Part shown: positions 34,901 through 44,176 of the stretch, one piece after another
Layout: the number at the start of each line of letters is the position of its first letter
Position numbering within the stretch: position 1 is the stretch's first letter
Assembly (NCBI GenBank): GCA_964510225.1
Contig: CAZEAN010000044.1
Span: 1-45,446 of the forward strand
Origin: CAZEAN01 sp964510225
GTDB lineage: Bacteria; Planctomycetota; Planctomycetia; Isosphaerales; Isosphaeraceae
Direction: 5' to 3'
DNA length: 45,446 nucleotides
Position numbers and translations under genes: made by a program
The notes under the pieces: model-generated
The model's database searches: none
The model's input: only the letters and a program-made list of their open reading frames with translations
What the model was told of the DNA's origin: nothing

Positions 34901-36808
34901 CTAGACTGTAATTTGATCGGCCGTTGCGGGGTCTTCGACAAGTGAAAGTAGGAGTGAGCGTTCTTTATCGCGCGTTTCGCCGATCGCTGTAACGTAGACG
35001 GCGGGGTCATCTTTCACCGGGCATTCATGTTCGCAGATCCCGCAGCCGATGCACTTCTCGGCGTCGATGTAAGGTCGCTTCAGTTCGAGGGTCTTGCCCC
35101 AACGATCGATAATCTCGACATTCCGAGTAAAGATCGACTTCGGGCTAGTCGGGCAGACTTCCTCACAGACCACACATTCGGTATCCATCGACCAGGGAAG
35201 GCAACGCCCCCGGTTGTAGAAGGCCGTTCCAGTTTTGATCGGACCTTGGGCTTCGAAGGGACCTTCACCGAGCTTCTCAGCAATTGAGATTTCACGGATG
35301 GCCCCGGTTGGACAGACTTGGCTGCACAGCGTGCAGTTCAACTCGCACCAACCCATCTTCGAGATCATGATCGGGGTCCAGAGCCCTTCGATACCACCCT
35401 CGAAGAGCGAGGGTTGGAGGACATTGGTCGGACAGACCCGAATACACTGGTCGCACTTAATGCAGCGCCGGAGGAATTCGTCCTCCGCGACAGAACCTGG
35501 TGGTCGGATCACTCGGCGGTCAAAATTTTTGCCGACCCCTCCGGAGAGTCGGGCCATCGGGAAGAAGATCACTCCAAAGAGACCCGCGAGCATCACCGAA
35601 CGTCGCTCTAGCTGCGGCGCAGTAATCTCACTTGCTTTTCGAGGAAGGAAGCGGAACTGAAGAGCATCGTGGGGACAATCCTCAATACAGTTGAGGCAGA
35701 CAAAGCACTCACTCTTGCGGAGGTCTTTGTGAGGATCAGAGGCACCTTCGCAGCTCTTCAAGCAGAGGTCGCAGTCGGTACAACGGACAGGATCGCGGTC
35801 GATCCGCCAGAGAGCAAACCGACTGAAAACGCCGAGGAGCGCACCGAGGGGACAAACAACCCGGCAGAAGAACCGTGGGATATACCAGTTCGCTACCAAG
35901 AAACCGATGAAGATCAGGCCGACTACCCAGGCGAACCAGTATTCACGACCTTCCGAGTAGACACTTTCGGTGCCTTTGTGGACCGTCGGCAAGACGCTGG
36001 TGGTCATCGATCGGACCGTCAACGCGATCGGATCGAGTAAGCCGATTTGGAGGGACGAATTGTTGATCTTCGATGCTTCCGCAGAGCGGGCCAAACCAGA
36101 CCCAACGGCATCAAGCGTTTCAGGGACCCCTGCTTTGAACAATCCGATCGTCAGCGAGACGGCTGCAATTGAGCCAAGGATGACGGGAAGCGAGACTTTG
36201 GGGTGAAGCTTGGCGACCCCAATGATACCGAACGCACGGAGGAGTCCATAAGCGCCGGCGAGCACTAATGCCCCCGCCCCGATCATTCCAAAGATCCCAA
36301 AGGCTGAATTGAGTCCAGCCATCGCAGGGCTCAATTCAAGATCGGCGGCTTCCGCCGCTGCAAGGGCTGATTCGCTGTAGGCTTCGTTGATACGACCAGG
36401 TGCGTTCCAGAGGGCTGGGATGATCCAGAGGCTCGCCATCGCAATCATCGCGCCGAGAATGTAGTACTTGATCGAGTAGATCCGTCGGTATCGATTCACC
36501 TCAATCGCTTGTTTTACATTCCGGCGATTACCGATGGAGCCGAAAAGATGGTGCAAGATCCCAAACGGACAGATCCAGTTACACCAGACCCGGCCGACCA
36601 TCATCGTGATCGCGAGGATGATCAATCCCCAAAACAGATTCCGATAGATCGTGTGCGTCGTTAATGCGGTAGCGACCGCGACCAGCGGGGATGCCTCCAG
36701 AAACCAGGAGACTGGCCACCCCTTGAGGTACCGTAAGTCGGTAATGAACAAGAAAAAGAGGAAGAGGCCGAGTGCCAGCGCCTCATATATGCGTCGGATC
36801 TTGACCAT
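34901..36808 (-). CDS. membrane polyferredoxin, NapH/NosR-like
   Basis: The 635-residue protein starts with several membrane spans (LALGLFLFFLFITDLRYL, NLFWGLIILAITMMVG, followed by CNWICPFGILHHLF). A central FCRVVCPLGALLGVFSRFAL matches the CxxxCP motifs of NapH/NosR/RnfC-like electron carriers. The C-terminal half holds many iron-sulfur motifs: CTDCDLC from 343, CFVCLNCIEDCP from 368, CIKCDQCIRVCP from 449, CELNCTLCSQVCP from 488, CVVCEEVCP from 545 and CIGCGICEHECP from 586. GGGGAG lies just before the start. It probably passes electrons between a quinone pool and a periplasmic or cytoplasmic partner, which is not in the window. Confidence 0.87.
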   Translation of the reverse strand: MVKIRRIYEALALGLFLFFLFITDLRYLKGWPVSWFLEASPLVAVATALTTHTIYRNLFWGLIILAITMMVGRVWCNWICPFGILHHLFGSIGNRRNVKQAIEVNRYRRIYSIKYYILGAMIAMASLWIIPALWNAPGRINEAYSESALAAAEAADLELSPAMAGLNSAFGIFGMIGAGALVLAGAYGLLRAFGIIGVAKLHPKVSLPVILGSIAAVSLTIGLFKAGVPETLDAVGSGLARSAEASKINNSSLQIGLLDPIALTVRSMTTSVLPTVHKGTESVYSEGREYWFAWVVGLIFIGFLVANWYIPRFFCRVVCPLGALLGVFSRFALWRIDRDPVRCTDCDLCLKSCEGASDPHKDLRKSECFVCLNCIEDCPHDALQFRFLPRKASEITAPQLERRSVMLAGLFGVIFFPMARLSGGVGKNFDRRVIRPPGSVAEDEFLRRCIKCDQCIRVCPTNVLQPSLFEGGIEGLWTPIMISKMGWCELNCTLCSQVCPTGAIREISIAEKLGEGPFEAQGPIKTGTAFYNRGRCLPWSMDTECVVCEEVCPTSPKSIFTRNVEIIDRWGKTLELKRPYIDAEKCIGCGICEHECPVKDDPAVYVTAIGETRDKERSLLLSLVEDPATADQITV

Positions 36809-37156
36809 CAGACTCCCCTGAGACTTCGATCGATTCTTGCTGGTTGTTTAGACTTCTGCCAAAAACGGAGTTCGATCTTTTGGGTAGCTTACCAGATTGT
36901 CTTCCTCTTGTTGAACATAATGATTCTGGCAAACCTTAGAAAAATAGACTCAGCCAATCGATCAGAGATAACTTGCTTCCGATCAAGTACCGAGTCCCGA
37001 AGCACCTCACCGCCCGGAAGTGATGTTGGCTTCGTCGGAACTTCTGGTGGCCGAATGGGTTGTTAGGTTTCGATACGCGGTGTTTTCAAATTCGGCCGAT
37101 CAGCCAGTCAAGTAGGAGAAGGTTGACAACGAATTCTCCTGTCTTTGCGAAAATGA
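36809..37156. other. intergenic region upstream of the polyferredoxin gene
   Basis: About 350 bases, with no recognisable gene or RNA. It lies between the sulfatase stop (37157) and the polyferredoxin start (36808), both on the minus strand. Confidence 0.45.
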
Positions 37157-38593
37157 TCAATAATCGGCCCCTTTATTGCTCTTTCGACATGAATCGACCC
37201 ATTTTAGGAGTTCGCTTGACATGGCTCGGACTCGGTCGGGCATCGAGGCTGCGAGATCTTCTGACTCACTTGGGTCATTCCTTAGATCATACAGCTCCCA
37301 GCTTTTCCCTTGATCACCACTGTAGAGCTTGTAGCGATCTTCAATCCATGCGAGCTGATTACTCGATTGAAAGCCAATCGGCATCCCGCGACGAGTGGTG
37401 GCATCATCAATGAAGGGCAAAAGGCTGATCCCATCGTAAGGGCGGTCAGGTAATTCAAGATCGAGGAGATCAAGAATCGTTGGGAAGTAATCACTCGTCA
37501 CACAAGGGGCGTTGATCGTGCGTCCCCCTGGTATCTTTCCGGGCCAAACGAGGAGTCCAGGGACGCGGATGCCTCCTTCGTATAAGCTCCGTTTGCGACC
37601 TCGGAGCCCCGCAGTCTGCCCCGCTCCCTTCTCGGCGCTGTGTTCGGGCCCATTATCGGACGAGTACCAGAGCATCGTTTCCTCGGCGATCCCTAGTTGA
37701 TCAAGACGAGTCCGGAGTCGGCCGATTTCGTCATCGAGAGCTGAGAGCGAACCATGATAGTGTTGCCCGTAAAGCCCCAACGGATGATCCGGGTAGAGTG
37801 AACGGTGTGCGTCGTCTGCTACTACTGGTAAGTGTGGGGTGTGGAACCAGAGGACGGCAAAGAACGGTTTCTCATCACTCGCCGCCGCTTCGATAAACTG
37901 CAAAGCACGATCCACGATCAGCCTGGAATCGTCACCTCTGAGTACCTCGAACGGAACAGTTTGACCATCTTCGGTCCAGTAATAAGTTCCATAGAAGTCT
38001 CCCTGAGGTACGCTTTTCTTTGATGCACGTGAGACCGGACTTGGATTTTTCATTGGTTCAAAGGTCGGGACTTTTGCTTCGGTCGAGAAACAGGTATCGA
38101 AACCTCGATGCCAAGGCGGAGAATAGATTGCCTCGGATCCAGGCCCACCTCGGTTTGAATCTTTGATTTGGGTTGTTAATGTTCCCAGGTGCCACTTTCC
38201 GAAATGGCCAGTCTTGTATCCTTGGGCTCGGAGAACTACGGCCAGTCCAATTTCCTGAGCTTTTAGGGAACCCACGTTGGCGGAGTAGATCCCGAATCGA
38301 TACGGGTGGCGTCCTGTTAGGCAACTACCACGGGTTGGACTACAGACCGGTGCCGCTGCATACCAGCGATTGAACGTGATCCCCTCTTGGGCCATCTGAT
38401 CGAGATTCGGGGTTTGGACAAGGGTGTTTCCCTGATATCCCGTGTCTCCCCATCCTTGATCATCAGACATCATCAGGATGATATTCGGTGGAATCGGTTC
38501 AGAAGGAGGTTCGATTCCCCGCACAGTGCTTGCGAGAGTTGTTGCACCAAGGAAGGCAATGCATGCGTAGGAGAATGTGATGCTGAACTTCAA
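37157..38593 (-). CDS. CxPxR sulfatase
   Basis: A TTG start at 38593 is preferred: GAGG precedes it by seven bases and a signal peptide follows immediately (MKFSITFSYACIAFLGATTL, reading the TTG as Met). An in-frame ATG at 38692 would bury the signal. The 478-residue mature-type product has PNIILMMSDDQGWGDTGY (metal-binding Asp44/45), CSPTR at 84-88 (the formylglycine site: Cys-x-Pro-x-Arg), TGRHPYRFGIYSAN, WHLGTL, and TMLWYSSDNGPEHSAEKGAG. It is thus a type I sulfatase that needs formylglycine maturation and hydrolyses a sulfate ester, probably on a polysaccharide, in the periplasm. Confidence 0.9.
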   Translation of the reverse strand: MKFSITFSYACIAFLGATTLASTVRGIEPPSEPIPPNIILMMSDDQGWGDTGYQGNTLVQTPNLDQMAQEGITFNRWYAAAPVCSPTRGSCLTGRHPYRFGIYSANVGSLKAQEIGLAVVLRAQGYKTGHFGKWHLGTLTTQIKDSNRGGPGSEAIYSPPWHRGFDTCFSTEAKVPTFEPMKNPSPVSRASKKSVPQGDFYGTYYWTEDGQTVPFEVLRGDDSRLIVDRALQFIEAAASDEKPFFAVLWFHTPHLPVVADDAHRSLYPDHPLGLYGQHYHGSLSALDDEIGRLRTRLDQLGIAEETMLWYSSDNGPEHSAEKGAGQTAGLRGRKRSLYEGGIRVPGLLVWPGKIPGGRTINAPCVTSDYFPTILDLLDLELPDRPYDGISLLPFIDDATTRRGMPIGFQSSNQLAWIEDRYKLYSGDQGKSWELYDLRNDPSESEDLAASMPDRVRAMSSELLKWVDSCRKSNKGADY

Positions 38594-39016
38594 TGGTAGG
38601 ACCTCGAAAAGCAAGATGACTGGTTGTGCGGTCGGACTTGATGCAAGACGTTCGGTTAGATCGGAGCTGCTCTCAGGATATTGAGACTTCATCGAACAAT
38701 CGAGAGGGGCCTGAATCGCACTAGACCGGTTCTCACTTGTGTGTAGCGGTCTTGATGAAATGGAGCCGACGTTGGTCTTAGTTTTTCTTCTTTGCCTGGC
38801 GGGACTCGCTACGATCGAACGAGAACCGCACTAACCAAGTTCATGAGAAGGGTCTTGGATGCGGTAAGGCAGGCGAATATGATGTTCGGGCGCTCCTGCA
38901 GATCCGGGACGCTTCAAATCCCGATTCTGCAACACCACTGCAATTCTTAGTCCACATCGCTTGATGAGCATGATGAGCCAATCATCAGGGGACGTGCAAC
39001 AGAGGGTTATGAATCG
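38594..39016. other. divergent intergenic region
   Basis: About 420 bases between the sulfatase (minus) and the giant LEPR-XLL protein (plus). No convincing gene or RNA. A stretch at 38880-38940 superficially resembles a tRNA T-arm but does not fold properly. Confidence 0.45.
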
Positions 39017-42000
39017 ATGATCATTGGGAATCGGGGTCGTAAAGTCTCTGCGCGGGAAGCTCGATCGACAGAACGCAAGATTCGACGCGGTATACAACGC
39101 TTTCGAGCATCGATCGATTGGCTCGAGCCACGAAGGTTGCTTGCCATAACATCCGAGATCAATGCGGGAGTCCTCACCATCGTCGGAGACGATGCCGATG
39201 ACGTCATTGCTATCACTTCCGAAGGCGGTGATGTCAAAATCAACGGAGCCGATCCCGATACGGGGATAGCCGCCAGTGAGACAGTGACCGAGATCGTTAT
39301 CGAATCAGGAGCAGGAGACGATTCGATCGATTTGAATCTCGTCAACGCTGGTAGTTTTACCGCGCTGACCAGCACGACAATCGATGCCAGCACTGGCAAT
39401 GACCTGGTTATTGGCTCGGCGTTGCCTGATGAGATCGATGGTGGGCTCGGCGATGATACAATCCTCGGCCTCGGGGGAACTGACCAGATTCGAGGCGGTG
39501 CGGGGAACGACGATCTCATTGGTGGTCAAGGTAATGACGGCCTTTTCGGTGGTAGCGACGAAATGGACCCGCCCACATTAGCTGGGTTGACTCCAAATGA
39601 TGAGATTGTCTTCTTCAATGTGGATAATCCGACGGAGATCCTCTTAACCCTCGACATCACAGGGATTGGAGCCGGAGAGGAGGTTGTCGGGATTGACACT
39701 CGACCTGCGACCGGCGAACTCTATGCCCTGACATCAGACATCGCCGATACAGGTAGACTCTATACGGTCGACCTCACAACGGGTGCAGCGACATTGGCAT
39801 CGACTCTGAGTCCCGCTGATGGTGACCCGTTTGTTGGACTTACAGGGACTTCGTTTGGAATCGACTTCAACCCGGTCCCAGATCGACTCCGGATCGTCAG
39901 TGACGCCGATCAAAACCTCCGAGTCAACGTCGACACCGGGGCAGTCATTACGGACGGTACTCTCGATTATGCCGACGGGGATACCAACGACGGAGCCGAT
40001 CCCAACATCGTCGGGGTTGCTTACCTGAACCCCTTCCCCGGTGCGACGACAACGACTCTCTTCGACATCGATTCCGACCTCGATATTCTGGCGACCCAGA
40101 CGCCACCGAACGACGGGACGTTGAATACGGTCGATGATCTCGGTGTCGTGATTGCCGAGACGGTTGGTTTTGATATTGTCTCGGGGACGAACCAAGCGTT
40201 CGCAAGCCTCGAAGTCGGGGCCACTGGGACAAGCGAGCTCTACGAGATTGATCTAGACACCGGGGCGGCCACGCTCATCGACGAGATCGGGACCCCGGGG
40301 ATTTTGCTCGAAGGACTAACAACCGTTCGTGATGATGATCTCATCATTTGGAACAATGGAGACGGTAGTGATCTGATTGAAGGAGGCATAGGTACTGACG
40401 TTCAGCGAGTGAACGGTGCCTCGGCCGGTGACATGTTCAACGTCGATGACAACAGTGGCCGACTCCAATTCGAGCGGACCAACCTCGGACTCTTTATGCT
40501 CGACATTGGGACTACCGAGATCCTCGAAGTGCAAGGACTCTTGGGTGAAGATGTCGTGACAATCAACGACCTCGCCGGTGTCGACGATCTCCGGGCAGTT
40601 GACGTATTCGGTGGAGGTGGTTCGGATCGCCTCGCTCTTGCCGACGGAGCAACACTCCTGGGCGGGATTTTTGATGGTGGTGTCGATGTGGACTTCATCG
40701 ACTACTCAGCATACACCACAGCAATCGAGGTCGATCTGAGTGTCGGATCCGAGTTTTTTGTCGCCGACCTCTCCGGACTTCAAGAGGTCCCACCGAACAT
40801 CAGTCCGGCATCCGGGGTTGGTTTCTTTACGCTGAATGAAGACGAGACCGAGTTAACCTTTGATATTAGCTATCAAGATCTTCAAGGCCCGATCCTTGGT
40901 GGAGCTGGGGCCCATTTCCATCGTGGGGCTTTCGGTGAAAACGGCCCGATTGTTCGTGGCCTTACACCTGATGAACTGAATGGAGCGATGTCTCCCGATG
41001 GTGTTTTCTCGGGCGTCTGGAGTTCAACAGATCCGGAAGGATTTCCGACACCAACGAGTGGTCCGCTAACCGCTGAATTGGTCGACGATCTCAGAGCAGG
41101 CGACATCTACTTCAATCTTCACACCACCGAGTTTCCTGCTGGAGAGATCCGCGGGCAGCTTGTGCAGGATGGAACGGAAGGTGAGGCCGACGGTACTGCG
41201 GGACTCTTTTCTGTTGAAGGAGTTGTCGGGAGTTCTGTCGCTGACAGAATTACGGGGAGTGATCAAGATAACATCCTGATTGGTGGCCCTGGGAACGATA
41301 CACTTCTTGGCTTTGGTGGAGACGATACCACCATCTGGAACAATGGTGACGGTAGCGACATCATTGAAGGCGGGGCCGGCGACGATATTCAACAAGTCAA
41401 CGGTGCACCACTCGGTGATCAGTTCACAGTGATGGCCAATAACGAACGACTTCAGTTCGATCGGATTAACCTTGGCCTCTTCACACTTGACATCGGTACG
41501 GTGGAAACGCTGGACGTGAACGGTGGCCTTGGCGATGATGAATTCACCGTTGGCGACCTCACCGGGGTTGAGGATCTCATGGTCGTTGACCTTGACGGTG
41601 AATTCGAGAACGACATCCTCGATGCCTCACTACTCCCTGCAGGTGTGGTAACCACCCTTCTTAAGGGTGGGGCTGGTAATGACGCAATCACAGGAAGCCT
41701 CGGGATCGATATGATTGAAGGTGGGCAGGGAAATGACACCATCGTCGGAGGCCCTGGGAATGACATCATCGACGCCGGACTCGATGCCGAGGAAGCACTC
41801 TTTGCTGCACTCAGATCGGACAACACCGCGCTTGTCTTCAACGCCAACACTTCCGACCAAGTCCTGGAAGTTCCGTTGACCGGACTGGAGGCGGGCGAGA
41901 ACGCGATCGGGATCGACTTCCGGACCAATTCAGTTGACGTGCTTTATGTGCTCACCGATTTGGGCAACATCTACACTGCGGTTTCGAGTGGTCAACTCGC

Positions 42001-44065
42001 TTTTCTCTCGACCTTGAGCACTGCACCAGACGGCATGAGCTTTGGTGTAGACTTCAACCCGGTTCCGGATCGGCTTCGGGTTGTCAGTGATAGTGATCAA
42101 GATCTGAGAGTCAACGTCGAGACGGGTGAAACGATCATTGATGGTGACTTGAGTTACGCTGAAGGTGATCCGAACTTTGGGGAAGACCCCAATGTTGTTG
42201 GTGTGGCATACTCGAACAGCTTCCCACCATCTCCTCGGACGCCTCCTCCGGGAACGACGCTCTATGATATCGACTCGGACCTTGATCTTCTCGCAATCCA
42301 GAGTCCTCCTAACGATGGGACCCTGGTTACAGTCGGCTCCCTGGGGGTCGATACCACTGAGAGTGTTGGTTTCGATATCCTCTCTGGTGGCGTTGAAGTG
42401 GCATTTGCCACGCTGAGTGTGGACGGTATCACCGGGCTTTACGAGATCGACCTTGCTACGGGTGCGGCGACATTGATTGGAACCGTTGGTGATGGGACTG
42501 ATGATCTAATCAGCCTTGCTGTAGCCCAGGACAATGATCTCAATATCTGGAATAACGGCGATGGGAGTGATTTGATCGACGGTGGTGCTGGATTTGACAC
42601 GCAAGTGGTGAATGGTGCACCTGCTGGAGACAACTTTGAAGTCGGAAACAACGGAAATCGAATCGAATTCGAGCGCACTAATCTCGGTCTCTTTACGCTC
42701 GATATCGGCTCGTTTGAAACCCTCACCGTCAACGGTGCCGACGGGGATGACACGATCGATGCGTCTGACCTTGAGCTAGCATTCCCGCTGACCCTCAACG
42801 GGGGCAATGACAACGATCTCTTGATCGGTGGTCCTGGCGACGATGTGATCGACGGTGGTGCTGGCAACGATCGTATTGTGCCGAATGCTGGTCAAGACCA
42901 GATCCGCAACGGTAAGACAACTTCGGGTGACTACGACGGGGATGGGATCGCCGACCTCTCCTCGTACGTCTTTGATTCTCTCTTGAACGCTGGGATCTTC
43001 CAGATCGAACTCTCAACCGGAGGGGAACTGGTCGAGGAACTCATCGGTCTTTCGTCGAACGACATTCCTCTGGCGGGTGACTTCGATGGTGACGGGCTAA
43101 CCGACATTGCGTTGGTCCAGCCATTTGGAAACGCTGGACAACCTGATGCCAGTGTTTGGGTATATATCCAATCTTCCGACGGCGCGAGGGTGGAAGTTCC
43201 GTTCGGTGCAACCGGTGCTCTTGATCGTCCAGCCCAGGCGGACTTCGACGGCGACGGTTTGACGGATATTGCCACGTTCCGTGCCGACAGTGACCAGACA
43301 CCTGGTGCTGCTGAGTGGTTTATCCTTCCGTCGAGTACAGGCGAGGCGTTCTCAGTACCATTCGGTGCAGCAGGAGGAACTGATCTCCCTGCGGTTGCCG
43401 ACTATGACGGTGATGGCAGGGCGGATATCGCTACATTCCGTCCTATCCCGACCGACGAAGATGTAGCGAACGGTGTTCCTCCTGTAGCCCAGACGTTCAT
43501 ACTTCCTTCGGGACCCAATCAGCCTAACTACGCCACAACAAACGGCGCCGCAAGTGTTCAGTTTGGAGCCACAGGCAACGCTGATCAACCCGTGCCGGCG
43601 GACTACAACGGTGATGGTCGTGATGACATCGCACTCTTCCGGTCAATTAGCGACCTTCCGGACGATGAACGGTGGTTCGTCCTTCCTTCAGACGGTGCTT
43701 TCCCAGGCTTCGGTATCGGCTTCCCGGTGATCTTTGGAGATGATGGCCAGATTGCTGCTGTTTCCGACTATACCGGTGATGGTCTCCCCAATTTGACAGT
43801 CTATGACACCGATACCGGGACTTGGTCTTTTGGTGATCTGGACGGCGATCTGCTTGGGTCCCGAGTGTTCAACCCAGTGGGTGTCTCGGCGATCCCCGTA
43901 TTATCTCCACTATTCTTCCGACTTCAGTTTACCGACAATCTTCAGATGACTCTTGCTGCAGAAGTTCGAGTTACGCTTGATGACTCGGAGGACGCTGAAG
44001 CGAGAGCAGTTGACATGGGAGCACTGATCGACGACGTATTGGAAGATTTACTCCAGAGTGATTGA
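39017..44065 (+). CDS. giant modular LEPR-XLL protein: RTX, two DUF4394, CHRD, FG-GAP-like repeats
   Basis: ATG 39017 is preceded by AGAGGG. The 1682-residue product begins with a basic segment and WLEPRRLLAITS (LEPRRLLA at 36-43), a LEPR-XLL motif, without a classical hydrophobic signal. RTX-like repeats (GLGDDTILGLGGTDQIRGGA) are followed by DUF4394 domain 1 (about 186-435; FNPVPDRLRIVSDADQNLRV), a WNNGDGSDLIEGG module, a CHRD domain (about 578-718; HFHRGAFGENGPIV, FNLHTTEFPAGEIRGQL), a second WNNGDGSD module, DUF4394 domain 2 (about 926-1165), a third WNNGDGSD module, and from 1305 six DxDGDGxxD calcium-loop (FG-GAP/VCBS-like) repeats. The protein is probably a secreted or surface adhesin-like structure; no enzymatic domain is visible. 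Confidence 0.92.
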   Translation: MIIGNRGRKVSAREARSTERKIRRGIQRFRASIDWLEPRRLLAITSEINAGVLTIVGDDADDVIAITSEGGDVKINGADPDTGIAASETVTEIVIESGAGDDSIDLNLVNAGSFTALTSTTIDASTGNDLVIGSALPDEIDGGLGDDTILGLGGTDQIRGGAGNDDLIGGQGNDGLFGGSDEMDPPTLAGLTPNDEIVFFNVDNPTEILLTLDITGIGAGEEVVGIDTRPATGELYALTSDIADTGRLYTVDLTTGAATLASTLSPADGDPFVGLTGTSFGIDFNPVPDRLRIVSDADQNLRVNVDTGAVITDGTLDYADGDTNDGADPNIVGVAYLNPFPGATTTTLFDIDSDLDILATQTPPNDGTLNTVDDLGVVIAETVGFDIVSGTNQAFASLEVGATGTSELYEIDLDTGAATLIDEIGTPGILLEGLTTVRDDDLIIWNNGDGSDLIEGGIGTDVQRVNGASAGDMFNVDDNSGRLQFERTNLGLFMLDIGTTEILEVQGLLGEDVVTINDLAGVDDLRAVDVFGGGGSDRLALADGATLLGGIFDGGVDVDFIDYSAYTTAIEVDLSVGSEFFVADLSGLQEVPPNISPASGVGFFTLNEDETELTFDISYQDLQGPILGGAGAHFHRGAFGENGPIVRGLTPDELNGAMSPDGVFSGVWSSTDPEGFPTPTSGPLTAELVDDLRAGDIYFNLHTTEFPAGEIRGQLVQDGTEGEADGTAGLFSVEGVVGSSVADRITGSDQDNILIGGPGNDTLLGFGGDDTTIWNNGDGSDIIEGGAGDDIQQVNGAPLGDQFTVMANNERLQFDRINLGLFTLDIGTVETLDVNGGLGDDEFTVGDLTGVEDLMVVDLDGEFENDILDASLLPAGVVTTLLKGGAGNDAITGSLGIDMIEGGQGNDTIVGGPGNDIIDAGLDAEEALFAALRSDNTALVFNANTSDQVLEVPLTGLEAGENAIGIDFRTNSVDVLYVLTDLGNIYTAVSSGQLAFLSTLSTAPDGMSFGVDFNPVPDRLRVVSDSDQDLRVNVETGETIIDGDLSYAEGDPNFGEDPNVVGVAYSNSFPPSPRTPPPGTTLYDIDSDLDLLAIQSPPNDGTLVTVGSLGVDTTESVGFDILSGGVEVAFATLSVDGITGLYEIDLATGAATLIGTVGDGTDDLISLAVAQDNDLNIWNNGDGSDLIDGGAGFDTQVVNGAPAGDNFEVGNNGNRIEFERTNLGLFTLDIGSFETLTVNGADGDDTIDASDLELAFPLTLNGGNDNDLLIGGPGDDVIDGGAGNDRIVPNAGQDQIRNGKTTSGDYDGDGIADLSSYVFDSLLNAGIFQIELSTGGELVEELIGLSSNDIPLAGDFDGDGLTDIALVQPFGNAGQPDASVWVYIQSSDGARVEVPFGATGALDRPAQADFDGDGLTDIATFRADSDQTPGAAEWFILPSSTGEAFSVPFGAAGGTDLPAVADYDGDGRADIATFRPIPTDEDVANGVPPVAQTFILPSGPNQPNYATTNGAASVQFGATGNADQPVPADYNGDGRDDIALFRSISDLPDDERWFVLPSDGAFPGFGIGFPVIFGDDGQIAAVSDYTGDGLPNLTVYDTDTGTWSFGDLDGDLLGSRVFNPVGVSAIPVLSPLFFRLQFTDNLQMTLAAEVRVTLDDSEDAEARAVDMGALIDDVLEDLLQSD
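39575..40318 (+). repeat. DUF4394 domain copy 1
   Basis: About 248 residues containing GLTPNDEIVFFNVDNPTEIL, TGTSFGIDFNPVPDRLRIVS and LNTVDDLGVVIAETVGFDI. The copy at 41794-42510 carries the same blocks (FGVDFNPVPDRLRVVSD, VTVGSLGVDTTESVGFDI), so the domain has been duplicated within the gene. Confidence 0.8.
40345..40620 (+). repeat. IWNNGDGSD module, copy 1 of 3
   Basis: Module of roughly 90 residues with IWNNGDGSDLIEGGIGTDVQ, VNGASAGDMF, FERTNLGLFMLDIGTTEIL. Copies at 41333 and 42545 keep the same order, giving a three-fold internal repeat with different surrounding domains. Confidence 0.75.
41333..41620 (+). repeat. IWNNGDGSD module, copy 2 of 3
   Basis: Carries IWNNGDGSDIIEGGAGDDIQ, VNGAPLGDQF and NLGLFTLDIGTVETLDVNGG, then GDLTGVEDLMVVD, matching the tail of copy 1 (NDLAGVDDLRAVD). 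Confidence 0.75.
41794..42510 (+). repeat. DUF4394 domain copy 2
   Basis: About 240 residues matching copy 1 (FGVDFNPVPDRLRVVSDSDQ, LYDIDSDLDLLAIQSPPNDG, TESVGFDILSGG). Residue-level identity between copies is high in the FNPVPDRLR block and low elsewhere. Confidence 0.8.
42545..42790 (+). repeat. IWNNGDGSD module, copy 3 of 3
   Basis: Carries IWNNGDGSDLIDGGAGFDTQ, VNGAPAGDNF and NLGLFTLDIGSFETLTVNGA. The tail differs from copies 1 and 2 (DASDLELAFPLTL in place of a DL.GV.DL pattern). Confidence 0.7.
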
Positions 44066-44105
44066 TCAAGGTGAGCTACATTTCGTAGAGAACTAGATTG
44101 TCCTC

Positions 44106-44130
44106 GGTGGGCGGCCTCTTGGCGCCCACC
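44106..44130. terminator. 8-bp inverted repeat between convergent genes
   Basis: GGTGGGCG (44106-44113) pairs with CGCCCACC (44123-44130) around a nine-base loop. It sits 40 bases after the stop of the giant LEPR-XLL gene and 47 bases before the glgX stop on the other strand, so it can act on both transcripts. No U-tract is seen. Confidence 0.55.
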
Positions 44131-44176
44131 ATTCGCTAATCGAAACGACTGACTTGTATCTTTGAATACAGTTCGA

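Noticed and set aside
38860..38960. Possible tRNA, because of a TTCAAATCCC-like T-arm
   Set aside because: The stem and loop lengths do not match a T-arm and no acceptor, D or anticodon arms pair around it.
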